From Thermithiobacillus plumbiphilus (GTDB lineage Bacteria; Pseudomonadota; Gammaproteobacteria; Acidithiobacillales; Thermithiobacillaceae), in NCBI RefSeq assembly GCF_038070005.1, contig NZ_JBBPCO010000002.1:186001-250000 (forward strand): a stretch of DNA of 64,000 bases, read 5' to 3'. A program made the position numbers and the translations under genes. How positions within the stretch are numbered: the first letter of the stretch is position 1; every line of letters starts with the position of its first letter. Below, piece after piece: positions 34,301 to 42,586 of the stretch. A model generated the notes under the pieces. That model was not told the DNA's origin. It ran no database searches and worked only from the letters and a program-made list of their open reading frames with translations.

Positions 34301-37300
34301 GGTCAGACTGGTTTCGTGGATTGAGGCCAATAATTCCTTCGTCTCCGACACTGAACTCAAGGAGAGCTTCGGAGGACTGTTTCGCGGACTTGAAACCGAT
34401 CCCGACAAAATCGCCCGGCTCAATGACTGGTATCTGTCGAGTCACGCGATGCTGGTCGAATACCCCGGACTCGTTGACAAGGTCAATCTGACGATTATTC
34501 CGGCCGACAGGGTTTTGGAACTGGCTACCATGGCAGAGTCTGTGAAGACCGATGTGGGGATATTGGCGGGAGCGGAATCGGTGGTGCGCGAGATTCTCGG
34601 CGCGGACGTGGCAGGATTCCGTGAGGCGAAGACCCGCAGCTGGGATGCCGGTCTGGAATCGCTTGGCAAGGCGGTGAAGAACCTCGAAATCGTCTCTGGT
34701 TTCTTCGCCGACCGGGCCGACTTGATCATCTCTCCCAAGGACGCCCTGCGTCTCATGGAAGCCCGAGCGGATCTGGACAGGGTCGCCTCCGATCTGGCCC
34801 TCCTAATGCGCGGCGACAAGGCGCTGCGGGAGGCCGGCGGAGAGGAGCTTGGGCTGCTTGCAGACCTGTCCGGTGGACGTTGGACGGAGATTTTGCCTTC
34901 GATTGTCGCTCAAGTGTCGCTCATCGCTGAAACGGCCGTGCAGGCCGTCGCCTTCGCCCCAGAGGAATCCCCGCTTTCCATCGCGCATGCGTTCGCAAAG
35001 GCTAAATTAAAGCTAGACTCGGCTTGGTCGCAGGTCGCATCCCTTCCTGTTTGGAGCCGGTATGACGACTGGTCCGCGCTGGCCGACGTCGCGCGGGAAG
35101 ACGCGGCGGCTGCGAGGAAAATCCTCGAAAGCATCACTCCATTCGCCCGAAACGGGGTTTCCGCCAACGAGGTCTTCGCTGCCTCCAGCGAAGAGGCCGA
35201 AGCCCATTCTATCCTTAAACGCTTCGCTGCATCGGAAGAGGTGCGGCGGATGCTTGGTGATGTCTTCGACGGGGCTGACACCGACCTGGATCGCCTTTCG
35301 ATTACACACGGATGGGGTGAAGCCGTGTGCTCCCTCGAACTGCCGACGGCTGTCCGGGCCCGCCTGCTCGCGCAGGACGCTCCCGAGGCCTTGGCCGACG
35401 CGCGGCGCATTTACCGTGAAATTGACGAGGGCTGCCGCAAGGCTCGGGAGATTATGGAAAGCCTCTCATCCTATGGATCCTTCGCATGGGACGAGTGGCA
35501 GAATCAAGCCCGCGTGGGTTCCGGGCGCGATCTTCCATCCGAAATAAGATCCCGACTCGACGCCGTGGCCGGGGCCCCGGGATCGGTGCTGCAATGGTCG
35601 AAGTACCTCTCACTCCGGCAGCAGGCCCGGCAGGAGGAAATGGCTGACTTCGTGTCCGCCCTCGAATCCGGGCGGATGCCTTCTGCCTCGTTAGCCACCG
35701 CCTTCGAGTTTGCCGCGTATCAGTCCATCGGAAGGGCGGTTTATCAGGCATTCCCGGAGCTGTCGCGGTTCAACGGAAGCGCCCATGAGAAGACGCGCTC
35801 GGACTACCGGTCCCTCGATGCCGAAATCGTGTCGCTCACCGGCAAAGACTTCGCCAGCCAGATTGAGAAGCGCACGCGCGTGCCAGAGGGGCAACGCGGG
35901 ATGACCGTCGGAGACTTCACTGAAATGCATTTGTTGCGCCGCGAAATCAGCAAGCAGCGCAGACACATCCCGATCCGCCAGTTAGTGAAACGTGCGGGCA
36001 CCGCCTTGCAGGAGCTCAAACCCTGTTTCATGATGGGGCCACTGTCCGTAGCCCAGTACCTCGAACAGGGCTCCCTCAAGTTTGATCTGGTGGTCATGGA
36101 CGAGGCATCCCAGTTGCGGCCGGAGGAAGCCCTTGGGGCAGTCGCTCGCGGTTCACAGTTGGTCGTCGTCGGCGATCCCAAACAGTTGCCACCCACTAGC
36201 TTCTTCGACCGCATGCTAGACTCAGGCGATGACGAGGACGAAGAGGATGCGCCGGCCGCCATCACGGGCATGGAGAGTATTCTCGACATCTGCCAGCAGC
36301 TGTTTACGCCCTTGCGCAGCCTGCGCTGGCATTACCGCTCGCAACACGAGTCACTTATAGCGTTCTCGAATCATCACTTCTATAAGAACCTCATCGTTTT
36401 CCCCTCGCCCTATGCCAAAAACCCGGGACTTGGGGTGAAGTACCGCTACGTAAGGAGTGGTTCGTACAAGGATCGTCAGAATGTGCCGGAGGCCCAGCGT
36501 CTGGTCGATGCAGTTCTCGAACACATGATCAAGCGGCCCGACGAGTCGCTTGGTGTAGTGACGCTCAATCAGACCCAGCGCGAACTCATCGAGGAGTTGC
36601 TCGACAAAAAGCTCAAGACCTTTGATGAGGGAACTGACTTCATGGACCGCTGGGAGTCCGAGGGCTGGCCATTCTTCATCAAAAACCTTGAAAGCGTACA
36701 GGGCGACGAACGCGATGTGATTTTCATTTCCACCACATTTGGCAAAGCTCCCGGCACGGATAAGGTTCGGCAGAATTTTGGCCCGATCAGTCGCCCGGAC
36801 GGCTGGCGTCGGCTTAATGTACTCTTCACGCGTTCGAAGCGCAGAATTGAACTTTTCACGTCCATGGTACCTGAGGATATCGTTGTTGACGAGAGAACCC
36901 CTTTGGGCACCAAGGCATTACGTGATTATCTCGACTTCGCTAAGCGCGGTGTGCTGGTATCTACCGACGAAGGCGAGCGTCAACCAGATAGTGACTTCGA
37001 GGTGTCTGTAGCCAACGTGATCACGGCCCTTGGCTACGAGGTGAAGCCACAGCTTGGGGTGGCCGGGTTCTTCATTGACATGGCCGTGCGAAACCCTGAC
37101 AGACCAGGGGAGTTTCTGGCCGGCATCGAGTGTGACGGGGCAACCTATCACAGCGGTTTCTCTGTACGGGATCGCGACCATATCCGCCAGGAGATTCTCG
37201 AATCACTCGGTTGGAAAGGCCGCATCCATCGCATTTGGTCGACAGACTGGTTCTATAACCCGGGCAGGGAAACTGAGCGACTACGAAACTTCCTCGCAGA

Positions 37301-37691
37301 GCGCCGCCACTCTTGCGCGGTTGAGAATCCATTAGATTGGGAGGAAGAGGAGAATTACGAAATCAATTCCGACGAAGCGGACGAGGCGACACTGGCTATT
37401 AATGAACTGTTGGAAACCGAAGCGGCCCCATCCGGCAGTGACGATTTATTGGTCGAAGTAGGAGACTGGGTCACATATTGCCTCGTGGGCGATCAGAACG
37501 AAAGGCATACCGTTCTGATCGTAGATAGCGAGAGCAATGCGAGAATGGGCATCGTCAATGAGCAGACACCATTGGCTCAAGCCCTGTTGGGGCTTTCACA
37601 GGGAGATGTCGGTGACTTAATTATCCCCGGGCACAAAGCCAAGCAGTTGCGCGTAGTGAAGATTCAGAGGCAGGAAGAGCTACTGGCCTGA
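31398..37691 (+). CDS. Giant DUF4011 superfamily 1 helicase with C-terminal Vsr-like nuclease
   Basis: A protein of 2,097 residues. The N-terminal DUF4011 domain (IERLRTRLLDLSARNRLLNY) is followed by the helicase start, Walker A INGPPGTGKSQTITNI near 353. A very long Ala/Glu-rich helical insertion of about 1,100 residues comes next, then DEASQLRPEEA near 1568, GDPKQLPPT, VQGDERDVIFIS and LFTRSKRRIEL. The C-terminal nuclease of the MTES_1575/Vsr type shows FFIDMAV and AGIECDGATYHSG near 1895-1915. The ATG at 31398 follows GAAGGGTGGGG; an in-frame ATG at 31323 is less well placed. Large helicases of this architecture are common in defence islands and probably destroy invading DNA. Confidence 0.9.
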   Translation: MENEQQISEYQTNDADALVGELFAGGISVGDAIERLRTRLLDLSARNRLLNYRHPKGRCIQIADEPNINLVFGRLYVDGKAVSFKYVPEPPPGTYEGKRPEAKLHAARVGISTSFEFPPNPTGADGHRLHGIQALLYPVDLERQLRKIASEAKTAIEETGTNMLFLVFGFLEFYDSEDSERPMLAPLISLPVTLVRGGVDRETRTYQYSVQHNGEDLAENHTLREKLRRDFMLSIPEFSEEDEPETYFQLFEQAVKNKRRWKVRRQITLGMLSFGKLAIWADLDTKKNPGLIEHDLIKSVFSGCSGGGDGGLLAEDYRIDERPEAMQPLIYDADSSQHSAIIDVLAGKSLVINGPPGTGKSQTITNIIAAALSNGKKVLFVSEKLAALEVVRHRLNQVGLGHFCLELHSHKTQKKKFLEDIQARIEGRFPAPPQFQAKLATLNRQKSELARYAELMGSRVGNALGLTVNEVFWAAERRRQELGDLSAEVNAIGFPDASQWTHDDIETRRSRLASLAELYDIIGRFDSDHPWWGFRPDPLAPSDDEAIARTIHQALEHAVKADVAAEEAVEFFGFREQPDAASAYKVSSVLDMAQAVPEGADPALLARMFDAESDPKGQRSSRLLSDVASGVTKTRQLFESASKVLADGERLSSDKMDETRNLAEKRKLSSTLLDVDIGEALESTARLEKALETFDAAALVAAAPYGPAGKVALDAFLANLTKAPESLGPYPIRSIATRAAAVLEAARSLSEAVSKVGSIAAHRGLPFDSTPDSVARLADPDGLPGLAKETPVDAASLAEARRLSAFALADKSTGEIQKLKSLLAAEASACSEALARCRLVAERLGIGFDATQRAVEEISAVARVAAAAPTDLLEYRRSTFGQARTAEYIENIRTAISKDRADRAAFDPVFYLDALPAPAEIKLAVAALRRKEGFFAFFDAEWRKAKKLHAGLCKEKRKISGRKRAEELVRLVSWIEANNSFVSDTELKESFGGLFRGLETDPDKIARLNDWYLSSHAMLVEYPGLVDKVNLTIIPADRVLELATMAESVKTDVGILAGAESVVREILGADVAGFREAKTRSWDAGLESLGKAVKNLEIVSGFFADRADLIISPKDALRLMEARADLDRVASDLALLMRGDKALREAGGEELGLLADLSGGRWTEILPSIVAQVSLIAETAVQAVAFAPEESPLSIAHAFAKAKLKLDSAWSQVASLPVWSRYDDWSALADVAREDAAAARKILESITPFARNGVSANEVFAASSEEAEAHSILKRFAASEEVRRMLGDVFDGADTDLDRLSITHGWGEAVCSLELPTAVRARLLAQDAPEALADARRIYREIDEGCRKAREIMESLSSYGSFAWDEWQNQARVGSGRDLPSEIRSRLDAVAGAPGSVLQWSKYLSLRQQARQEEMADFVSALESGRMPSASLATAFEFAAYQSIGRAVYQAFPELSRFNGSAHEKTRSDYRSLDAEIVSLTGKDFASQIEKRTRVPEGQRGMTVGDFTEMHLLRREISKQRRHIPIRQLVKRAGTALQELKPCFMMGPLSVAQYLEQGSLKFDLVVMDEASQLRPEEALGAVARGSQLVVVGDPKQLPPTSFFDRMLDSGDDEDEEDAPAAITGMESILDICQQLFTPLRSLRWHYRSQHESLIAFSNHHFYKNLIVFPSPYAKNPGLGVKYRYVRSGSYKDRQNVPEAQRLVDAVLEHMIKRPDESLGVVTLNQTQRELIEELLDKKLKTFDEGTDFMDRWESEGWPFFIKNLESVQGDERDVIFISTTFGKAPGTDKVRQNFGPISRPDGWRRLNVLFTRSKRRIELFTSMVPEDIVVDERTPLGTKALRDYLDFAKRGVLVSTDEGERQPDSDFEVSVANVITALGYEVKPQLGVAGFFIDMAVRNPDRPGEFLAGIECDGATYHSGFSVRDRDHIRQEILESLGWKGRIHRIWSTDWFYNPGRETERLRNFLAERRHSCAVENPLDWEEEENYEINSDEADEATLAINELLETEAAPSGSDDLLVEVGDWVTYCLVGDQNERHTVLIVDSESNARMGIVNEQTPLAQALLGLSQGDVGDLIIPGHKAKQLRVVKIQRQEELLA

Positions 37692-37850
37692 TTAGCGGGG
37701 CAACCTGACTCAAAAACTGCTTTGCTACTCGAAAAGGGGTGAAGTCGGGGCGGCTCCGATCGCAGTGGAGCAGTATTTCAGAACATGAACATTCAATTAT
37801 CAATGTAAGATGTACCTGACAATGATGATTGCCGCTACTATGCTCATTCC

Positions 37851-38456
37851 ATGACAAAGAAAACACCTGAACAGACGTCCACTACCCCCGCTTTCTCCCT
37901 GCTGGCGCAACATGCCTCGCCGGAGACGCAGGAGTTCTTTGAGGCACAACGCGAGACGGTCAAGGCCGCCATTGCCCGCAATCTGGAGCTGGTGCGCACC
38001 CTGGTGGGCGAATGCACGCAGGAGGAGTTCGCCAGGGCTGTGGGCGTATCTCGCGCCACGATCAATCAGCTTGAGCAGGGTCGGGGCGATCCCAAGCTCT
38101 CCACCCTGGTGGACATTGCCACAGCCCTGAACATCAGCCCCATTCTGCTGCTGCTCAGTGAGGCGGATCTCGATGCCCTCATCAAAGCCATCGGCAAAGT
38201 GCAGGATAGCTCTGCAGATCAGACTCAGGATGTAGGGCATTTGGAGAAGATGCAGCGGCTGTTGAAGTCCGGCTTGGCCAAGCACCGCGAAGAAGCCGTG
38301 GACATGGCTTTGAACAGCAAATCGGTACTGTCCATGGCCAGCCTTGGAAAAGGTACCCTGGTGGGGGCTGCCATCGGCACCACCCTCCTGCCGGGTGCCG
38401 GCACCATCCTCGGTGCCGCTCTGGGCCGCTTCATGTCACGTAAGCAGGACCGCTAA
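37851..38456 (+). CDS. Xre regulator with C-terminal glycine-zipper membrane segment
   Basis: A 201-residue protein. Residues 45-110 are a textbook Xre helix-turn-helix (CTQEEFARAVGVSRATINQL, RGDPKLSTLVDIA). After a helical middle, residues 165-195 read KGTLVGAAIGTTLLPGAGTI and LGAALGRF, a Gly-rich hydrophobic stretch that looks like a glycine zipper able to enter a membrane. A transcription factor with a membrane-type tail is unusual. It is the first gene of the dynamin-like cluster and may sense membrane state or simply regulate the cluster. No clear Shine-Dalgarno precedes the ATG. Confidence 0.75.
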   Translation: MTKKTPEQTSTTPAFSLLAQHASPETQEFFEAQRETVKAAIARNLELVRTLVGECTQEEFARAVGVSRATINQLEQGRGDPKLSTLVDIATALNISPILLLLSEADLDALIKAIGKVQDSSADQTQDVGHLEKMQRLLKSGLAKHREEAVDMALNSKSVLSMASLGKGTLVGAAIGTTLLPGAGTILGAALGRFMSRKQDR

Positions 38457-38537
38457 ACCGCCGGCCCGCGCCGGACGATCCACCCGTACTCAGATTCCGG
38501 TACCTGCACCCGCAGGGGCCATCACAGGAGGTGCAGG

Positions 38538-39155
38538 ATGTTGGATTCCATGTTCGGTAATATCAAAAGCAAGCTCAAACAAGCCGTGGGCAACTATGTC
38601 GAAAACCGCTCCTGGCCGGTGCCGGAATCAGCCGTGAACCTGGCCCTGGAAGTGTATCTGACCCAGATCCCGGAGATCAAAGGCGTGCAGGTCAAGGTGC
38701 TCGAAGGCAGCTTTGAGGTATATGCCACCGTGCGCAAAGGGGTGGTTGCCCTGCAAAGCTGCAGTACCTTCGTGGTGGAATCCTGCGAGATCAGTAGTGA
38801 GCGCCAGATCCTGACCTTGCGCCAGACCGGCAAGACCAGTACCGCAGGTGAAAGGCTGCATGACCGGATAGTGCTGGCCGTCGTCCAGGCACTGTTCGCG
38901 GTGGTGCTGCGGATCGATCCGGCGGCCTATCTCCTGAAAAACCAGCCCGGTATCAGCGTCTCGGGTGATCTGTACACGATCGATCTGGCGCAGACGCCCA
39001 TCAGCAACTACGTGCGCGAGCAAACAGCCCTGCTCAAGATGGTGAATGGCTTGGTCATAAACCGGATCAACTGCGAACCGGGCAGGTTCCTGGTGCAGGC
39101 AAAGGTGCGGGCTGCAGATGCAGATGCAGCTGAAGTTGATCTTTTGAAAGTATAA
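38538..39155 (+). CDS. Unknown protein of the dynamin-like cluster
   Basis: A 205-residue protein with a strong AGGAGG ribosome-binding site. It opens with an amphipathic helix (FGNIKSKLKQAVGNYVE) and goes on as strand-rich sequence (GVQVKVLEGSFEVYATVRKG), with a hydrophobic helix near 110-125 (IVLAVVQALFAVVLRID). No family is recognised. It lies 12 bp before the first GTPase gene and is surely co-transcribed. A membrane-binding or adaptor role is possible but not shown. Confidence 0.75.
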   Translation: MLDSMFGNIKSKLKQAVGNYVENRSWPVPESAVNLALEVYLTQIPEIKGVQVKVLEGSFEVYATVRKGVVALQSCSTFVVESCEISSERQILTLRQTGKTSTAGERLHDRIVLAVVQALFAVVLRIDPAAYLLKNQPGISVSGDLYTIDLAQTPISNYVREQTALLKMVNGLVINRINCEPGRFLVQAKVRAADADAAEVDLLKV

Positions 39156-39166
39156 AGGGAGCTTTC

Positions 39167-40906
39167 ATGGCCACCTTAAGTAGCGCATGGCAAGAGCTGG
39201 ACCTGTTACTGACAGAGTTCCCCGCTGAGTGGCGCAAGGAAAAGCAGGATATTCTGGAGCAGGCGATGCGCGAGGGTCGGCTTCGCATTGCGGTGCTGGG
39301 TCGCTTCAAGGCGGGCAAGTCAACCTTGATCAATGCCCTGATTGGACAGGAATTGTTGCCCGCTGATGCGCTGCCTGCAACGGCAGTGGTGTGTGAGATC
39401 GAGGCTGGCGAGCCTGAAGGCTACCTATCCGAGCAAGCTGGTCAGGTAACTGCCATCGATCGCAGGCAGTTCCAACACTACGCCACTGGAAAATTTCAGG
39501 GCCAGGGCGATCTGACTGTGCTTCGCGCGACGTTGCCCGGCATTCCCTTACCAGCACGGGTATGTCTGGCGGATACGCCCGGTGTGGACGCCCTCAACGA
39601 AGATCACGCCAAAGTGGCCTATGGCTATCTTCCCCAAGTGGATGCTGCCTTGTATGTGTTGCGAGCTACCCAGGGTGGTCTCAGCCAGGGCGATCTGGAG
39701 TATCTGCAGCGCGGGACTCTTTCCAGTACCCGTCAGCACATGCTCTTCGTGCTTACCCATATAGATCAGGTGCCAGAGTCTCAGTTGAGCAAGATTCAGG
39801 ATGCCGTGCAGACACATCTGCAAGAAATTGACATATCGAACCCTGTCATACTGCCCATTGATAGCCATAACACCAGGTCAGCCCAGAACGTGCAGGAGCA
39901 GGATCCGCAATTAGGGGCATTATGGCAGGCGCTCAAGACCCATCATCTGGATCAGGCGGATGCGCTTAGGCAGCGCCGCGCCTGGCGAACCTGGCATGAC
40001 ATTCTGCTCGAAAGCCAGCATCAGCTGGAAATTCAGCGACAGGGCCTAGGCTTTGATGATGCGGAGTTGCGACGAGAGATTGAGAACTTTCATGAGGCGC
40101 AGCGGCAACTGCGAGATCAGCGACATATCCTGGAGCGACATGTACATCAACTCCAGCAGAAATTGCTGGAAGACCTGGGCATCCAGGTACGAGAGCGCTT
40201 GCAACTTGTCGCTAACCACGCCGCGACAGAAGTGCGTAACAGAGCCCAGGGCCAGAAGAAAAGTTCTGCTCAACAACTTGCGGCGGAGATTCGCAATGAT
40301 CTGGCTGAGCAAATGAGTCAACTGGTAGAAGATTGGCTCAGACCTGAACTGGAGCGGGTTCAAAAGGAGATCCAAGGGGAGGTCAAGCGCATGACGCTGG
40401 AGCTTCCCAGCTTGCAGCAGGTCAGAATCGAAGTCGCGGGCAATGGCTGGCGCGATCATCTGCTGGACATCGTTTCACAGGTTCTCGTTTTTGGTGTGCT
40501 TGATTTGCTCCTTCCGGGAGGAGCCGTTGCTGCGCTGATCGCCCGGGTGCTTGGCCAAAAGGTCTTTGGTAAAACTGCAGAAGCAATCACTAATGTGCTC
40601 GCTCGGGTTATCAACGCCACCTCCGTCGAGATGCTTGGGAAACAGATAAGTTCAAGCATTACCGATAAGGATGTGGAAATCCTGCAGCAGTTTCGCAATC
40701 AGCTTGAACCGCTACTGGCTGAAATGGCCAAGCAGTCGTTGGGCCAGGTCGATGCCCAGATCAACGACACCCGCGCGTCCCTTGAAAAGGCCCGGGAGAG
40801 CCAGCAGGCGGGGGAGCGAAATGTAGCTAGCGAACAACGTCGGCTGGAGCAGTTGATTGGTCAGCTTTCAAGGCTGGATGCGGTCCACAAGCCGGCTTGG
40901 CAATGA
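39167..40906 (+). CDS. Dynamin-like GTPase 1
   Basis: A 579-residue GTPase. The G1 motif GRFKAGKST (45-53) has the F-x-A-GKST form of bacterial dynamin-like proteins; G3 is DTPGV near 136 and G4 is THID near 198. A long coiled coil follows (HEAQRQLRDQRHILERHVHQ). A hydrophobic hairpin near 427-460 (LDIVSQVLVFGVLDLLLPGG) is the expected membrane-insertion segment. The C-terminus is again coiled coil. Bacterial dynamin-like proteins tubulate or fuse membranes and several protect against phage by acting at the membrane. It is the first of three consecutive, dissimilar GTPases. Confidence 0.88.
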   Translation: MATLSSAWQELDLLLTEFPAEWRKEKQDILEQAMREGRLRIAVLGRFKAGKSTLINALIGQELLPADALPATAVVCEIEAGEPEGYLSEQAGQVTAIDRRQFQHYATGKFQGQGDLTVLRATLPGIPLPARVCLADTPGVDALNEDHAKVAYGYLPQVDAALYVLRATQGGLSQGDLEYLQRGTLSSTRQHMLFVLTHIDQVPESQLSKIQDAVQTHLQEIDISNPVILPIDSHNTRSAQNVQEQDPQLGALWQALKTHHLDQADALRQRRAWRTWHDILLESQHQLEIQRQGLGFDDAELRREIENFHEAQRQLRDQRHILERHVHQLQQKLLEDLGIQVRERLQLVANHAATEVRNRAQGQKKSSAQQLAAEIRNDLAEQMSQLVEDWLRPELERVQKEIQGEVKRMTLELPSLQQVRIEVAGNGWRDHLLDIVSQVLVFGVLDLLLPGGAVAALIARVLGQKVFGKTAEAITNVLARVINATSVEMLGKQISSSITDKDVEILQQFRNQLEPLLAEMAKQSLGQVDAQINDTRASLEKARESQQAGERNVASEQRRLEQLIGQLSRLDAVHKPAWQ

Positions 40907-40922
40907 TACATCGGGGGCCTCA

Positions 40923-42569
40923 ATGCTGACAGCCGAAAACCTGATCCTCAAATGGAGCGCGGCATTAGAAATACTCGCCGCGCATGAACCTAATTCTCAG
41001 GAGAACAAGGAAGCGCGTGAACTTTTGAGGCGGGCCGTAGGCTTGCTAGGATCGACCTCGAAGAAACCCACGCTCGTGCTGGCTGGCGGTTTCAGCGTAG
41101 GAAAGAGCCGGGTGATCAACGCCATCCTCGGCTTGGACCTGGCGCCCACCGCCATTGAGCCCACAACGGCACGCCCCACCAGATTCCAGTATGGGCAGGA
41201 AATCTCATACGAATTCATCGACGATAAAGGTAACAAGCAACGCTTCAACGCAGAGATGTTTGCTCAGTTGCAGCACAACTCGGCAAGCGGCAATGACGCA
41301 TATGACAGTAAGAAGGTCGTTTCGGCATTGGTCAGTGCACCCATCCCGCTACTGAAGCATGTAGATCTCCTCGACACGCCCGGCATCAACAGCATTGGAG
41401 GGGCTTCTACTGACACCAGCGATGCACAGAGAACAGCAGCGGCACTCAATGACCCGGATGCGAGCGCCGTGGTATGGGTCATGAGCGCCAGCAAGGGTGG
41501 CGTGCAGGACTGGGAAATTGGACACCTTCGCGAATTGCGCCGGGCAGGCAAATACTGTTGCGGGCTGATCAATCAAGCTGATCTCGTCTCGCCGCGCAAT
41601 CGCGCCACCATCTTGAAGAAGATTCGAGACAGCGGGCTTTTCGATAAGGTAATCCTGTTTTCTGCGGAACTTCGCCAGTATCGGGATCAGAGTCCAACTG
41701 AGATAAACAACCTGGATGGAAATGCCGACCTGACATTCGATTGGGAGTCAGACGTCCTGCTGGAATGTCTGCATAACCGCGACAGCGGTGGCGGAAATGC
41801 CGAACTGCAGAAACTTTATTCGGCTATGATCGCGCACATGATTGGACGGATAGAGGCATGGAACGCGGAAGTGGCCAGGATGGGTGTCCGACGGGAAGAG
41901 GCCAGGAAAGCTGTCAGAATGATGTTAGCTGAACAGTATCAGCAAAACATAGATATATATGCGCAACTTAGCGAATCAAAGGCTCAAAAAGGCTATCTGC
42001 TGTCGAGGGCGGTAAGCAACGCAACCGCAGAGAACATCTTTAGTAGCAATGATGTCGATGTATTAAAAATTTATGAGAACTTCTTTATTCCTATGATGGA
42101 TGAGCTGTTCTCGCAACATCAGGAAGACTCAGAGCGCTTGGTAAATGAACAATGGCGCGGTATGAGTCGCCAACTGTCCTTGCTTGGAAGTGAAGCAAAA
42201 GTCCAAATGGTCGACTCTATGATGGAGATGAGCAATGTATATCGGGAAGGGGTTGACTCTAGAGCAGTGATAGTCTCGATGTTTTTTAAATATTCGGAAT
42301 ATATAAACTTTGATTATGGATTTTCGATTGAGAGTGTTTTCCTCCCAACTTACTATGTGACTTCTCTAAAGACTTTCATGATGCGCGGAATGGAAGCACA
42401 TGAGTACACGTCGCCGAAAAATGATCAGGCGAGCACTCTGGAGGAAAGGTTACTCACACATCTGCAGCCTTTCGAGGCAAAACTAACTCAAATCGAATTG
42501 CTTGGTATGCAATTGGTTGCTCACCGCGATCGATTTCTCGCTATGGCTGACCTGAATCAAGCTTCATAA
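40923..42569 (+). CDS. Dynamin-like GTPase 2
   Basis: A 548-residue GTPase. G1 is GGFSVGKS (55-62), G3 LLDTPGI near 149 and G4 NQAD, a departure from NKxD that may alter nucleotide preference. An acid-rich middle follows, then a helical C-terminus without an obvious long hydrophobic hairpin. It starts at ATG 40923; the frame is open upstream into gene 1, but a G-rich site fits this start. The last third (42000-42450) is more AT-rich. It lies 17 bp after GTPase 1 and 18 bp before GTPase 3. Pairs of dynamin-like proteins often form hetero-oligomers. Confidence 0.86.
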   Translation: MLTAENLILKWSAALEILAAHEPNSQENKEARELLRRAVGLLGSTSKKPTLVLAGGFSVGKSRVINAILGLDLAPTAIEPTTARPTRFQYGQEISYEFIDDKGNKQRFNAEMFAQLQHNSASGNDAYDSKKVVSALVSAPIPLLKHVDLLDTPGINSIGGASTDTSDAQRTAAALNDPDASAVVWVMSASKGGVQDWEIGHLRELRRAGKYCCGLINQADLVSPRNRATILKKIRDSGLFDKVILFSAELRQYRDQSPTEINNLDGNADLTFDWESDVLLECLHNRDSGGGNAELQKLYSAMIAHMIGRIEAWNAEVARMGVRREEARKAVRMMLAEQYQQNIDIYAQLSESKAQKGYLLSRAVSNATAENIFSSNDVDVLKIYENFFIPMMDELFSQHQEDSERLVNEQWRGMSRQLSLLGSEAKVQMVDSMMEMSNVYREGVDSRAVIVSMFFKYSEYINFDYGFSIESVFLPTYYVTSLKTFMMRGMEAHEYTSPKNDQASTLEERLLTHLQPFEAKLTQIELLGMQLVAHRDRFLAMADLNQAS

Positions 42570-42586
42570 CTTCCTGGAGAAATGCA

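Noticed and set aside
33282-34445. Long minus-strand frames inside the DUF4011 helicase
   Set aside because: They mirror the codon bias of the GC-rich plus-strand gene and have no domain of their own.
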